Below are positions 62,665 to 64,000 of a DNA stretch of 64,000 bases, piece by piece. The notes below the pieces were generated by a model. That model was given only the letters and a program-made list of their open reading frames with translations, was not told the DNA's origin and did no database searches. The stretch is from Orbilia blumenaviensis (taxonomy: Eukaryota; Ascomycota; Orbiliomycetes; Orbiliales; Orbiliaceae). How positions within the stretch are numbered: the stretch's first letter is position 1; each line of letters opens with the position of its first letter. A program made the translations under genes and the position numbers. The stretch covers positions 868,001-932,000 of the forward strand of contig JAVHNS010000009.1 in assembly GCA_036872755.1 (NCBI GenBank), written 5' to 3'.

Positions 62665-64000
62665 TCAAGACGCAACTTCTGCGGTTCCGTTTGGTGCTTC
62701 CGACCCGTGATCAGTAACTCCATTTGTGAGCTTCTCGCTGATATCATTCACCATTTTGCTCTTTTCCTCAGAACATGTTTTCTCATCATTTTCCTTGTCC
62801 TTCTTTTCTCCCCCCTTCTCCTCCGCATCCTCCTTCTTCTCCCCCTCGCCTTTCGCCTTCTTTTCCTTCTCTTCTTTCTCTTTCTTTTCCTTCTCCTCTT
62901 TTTCCTTCTCCTCCTTCTCCTTTTGTTCTTTTTCCTCCTCTTCCTTTTCCTTCCTTTCTTCCTTGAGCCTATCGCGCTTCTTCTTCTGGAGCTCCTTAAT
63001 CTTCTTTTCAGTAGCCCTCTCGAGCCTCTCCTTAGCTTTCTTCTCAGACTGCTCTAGAAGATCGATTTCATTTAGTTTTGATTTAAGCCAATCATCCAAC
63101 GCATCCAATGCATCCTCAGGATCGGACTTGTGACTTAAAAGGTATCCTTGAACCTCCGCCGGGGTAAACTTGTCTGAAGGGACTCTCGCCCCAAACTCTT
63201 GAGCTAATTTCTCCAGCTTCTCAGTATGTTTTTGCTTGCGTTCCCCCTGTGTCATTTTCTCAGAGCCACGGACGAAACCTGGTAAGTCCTCTTCATCCGA
63301 ATAAACGGCCTTGAAAAGGCCCTCGAGAATCTCAATATCGGCGTTTCCAAAGTGGACTTCCATATCAACGCGTCCAGGTCGAATCAGAGCTTTATCCAGA
63401 AGTTCCCGATAGTTCGTTGTCATGATTAGGATTCGGCCTTCGTGGCTTGAAATACCATCAATAGCATTGAGTAAACCGGATAAACTGACGAAGCTGTTCT
63501 GCTTCAAAGATGCCATTTTCTTCTTCTCCTCACGCTTCCTGATATCCTCCGCTTCGTCATCCTCGTCGTCCTCGTCGTTATTGCTTGCCATTGCGGTGTA
63601 GATACCGACCCCGCTCATTGACTGTCGATCAATACCGGCGCTATCAATATCCTCTAATAAAATAATGCACCTTTTCGGTAGAGTAGCGAATAAGGTCATA
63701 AGAACATCATCGGCCATATAATTAGAAACCAAGGATAAACAATAAATGGGGAGGCAGAGCTCACTAGCCAAAGCTAGAGTGAGTGATGTCTTCCCGGCGC
63801 CTGGCAAACCATAGAAGAGATATCCTCTCCTATAAGGAAGACCATGCTTATGGTACCATTTCTTTGCAGAAGGTTTTAGGTAGTCCTGCATATCTTTCAA
63901 TAACTTCTCTTTATCGGCTTCTTTCATAATGACTGAATCAAGTTTTCGAGAAGGTCGCGGAGCGCCTAACGCCCAGGTTGGCGGGTAGCTCGCGACCACC
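62665..64000 (-). CDS. BCS1-like AAA ATPase, 5' end beyond right edge
   Basis: One exon of 444 codons to a TAA-type stop at 62665, open at the right edge; the leftmost codons continue without an ATG, so the start is outside. AAA core: RPSRKLDSVIM lead-in, Walker A GLPGAGKTS, Walker B CIILLEDID, SLSGLLNAIDG, sensor 1 MTTN, and the arginine-finger region ALIRPGRVDMEVHF. These are BCS1-family signatures (mitochondrial Rieske-protein translocase and its fungal relatives). An acidic insert (DEDDEDDEAEDIRKREEKKK) interrupts the core between Walker B and the second region of homology. After the AAA lid comes a tail of about 110 residues, almost wholly Lys/Glu, far longer than true Bcs1 carries. So this is more likely a fungal BCS1-like paralogue than the housekeeping chaperone. 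The missing N-terminus would decide whether a membrane segment and BCS1_N domain are present. Confidence 0.88.
   Translation of the reverse strand, partial: VVASYPPTWALGAPRPSRKLDSVIMKEADKEKLLKDMQDYLKPSAKKWYHKHGLPYRRGYLFYGLPGAGKTSLTLALASELCLPIYCLSLVSNYMADDVLMTLFATLPKRCIILLEDIDSAGIDRQSMSGVGIYTAMASNNDEDDEDDEAEDIRKREEKKKMASLKQNSFVSLSGLLNAIDGISSHEGRILIMTTNYRELLDKALIRPGRVDMEVHFGNADIEILEGLFKAVYSDEEDLPGFVRGSEKMTQGERKQKHTEKLEKLAQEFGARVPSDKFTPAEVQGYLLSHKSDPEDALDALDDWLKSKLNEIDLLEQSEKKAKERLERATEKKIKELQKKKRDRLKEERKEKEEEEKEQKEKEEKEKEEKEKKEKEEKEKKAKGEGEKKEDAEEKGGEKKDKENDEKTCSEEKSKMVNDISEKLTNGVTDHGSEAPNGTAEVAS
62820..63060. repeat. Long polypyrimidine (plus strand) / polypurine (minus strand) tract
   Basis: The plus strand is almost all C and T, with TCC, TTC and CTT units, because the minus strand encodes a Lys/Glu-rich tail with GAG, GAA, AAG and AAA codons. 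Internal near-repeats of KEKEEKEK type show slippage growth. Confidence 0.8.

Overview
The window comes from a filamentous ascomycete (Pezizomycotina). The signs are many short introns (about 50-100 bp, GTAAGT-like donors, CTAAC/CTGAC branch sites), a PNP-NACHT-ankyrin NLR, an AreB-type GATA factor, fungal cell-wall glucanases (GH128, GH81), and an LTR retrotransposon reduced to almost pure A+T by C-to-T/G-to-A change, the mark of repeat-induced point mutation (RIP). I cannot fix the genus; Eurotiomycetes or Lecanoromycetes would both fit. I rebuilt gene models by hand from splice signals, reading phase and family conservation. All multi-exon models below close in frame.

Layout. 1-4593 (-): NLR-like STAND protein running off the left edge. 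6381-7244 (+): ubiquitin-eL40 fusion whose ATG is split by an intron. 8.5-9.0 kb: decayed HNH-nuclease gene. 10151-12480 (+): nodulin-like MFS transporter in nine exons. 12.5-24.7 kb: gene-poor stretch with a candidate Pol III-type structured RNA (12977-13204) and two eroded coding stretches. 24.7-29.1 kb (+): areB-like GATA/coiled-coil regulator with a very long leader. 30814-33385 (+): type II phosphatidylinositol 4-kinase (Lsb6). 38352-42373 (+): SNF2-RING helicase with a His/Gln/Gly-rich head. 44239-51574: complete RIP-mutated Copia element with 244-bp LTRs and an intact 5-bp target duplication. 52688-53032 (+): small Cys-rich hypothetical protein. 54716-55780 (+) and 56511-59758 (-): GH128 and GH81 beta-1,3-glucanases, tail to tail. 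62665-64000 (-): BCS1-like AAA ATPase cut by the right edge.

How the genes relate. Most are independent single-gene units, as is usual in fungi. The clearest functional link is the convergent glucanase pair: two secreted or wall-bound enzymes acting on the same polymer. The NLR belongs to the class linked to fungal non-self recognition. The Copia block forms an A+T-rich island between the helicase and the glucanase pair.

The most interesting items are the split-start ubiquitin gene with a 7-nt exon, the NLR P-loop on a 25-nt exon, the candidate Pol III RNA, the strand-asymmetric tapering mutation of the Copia element, the ATGA uORF overlap in areB, and the stop-free GH128 intron.
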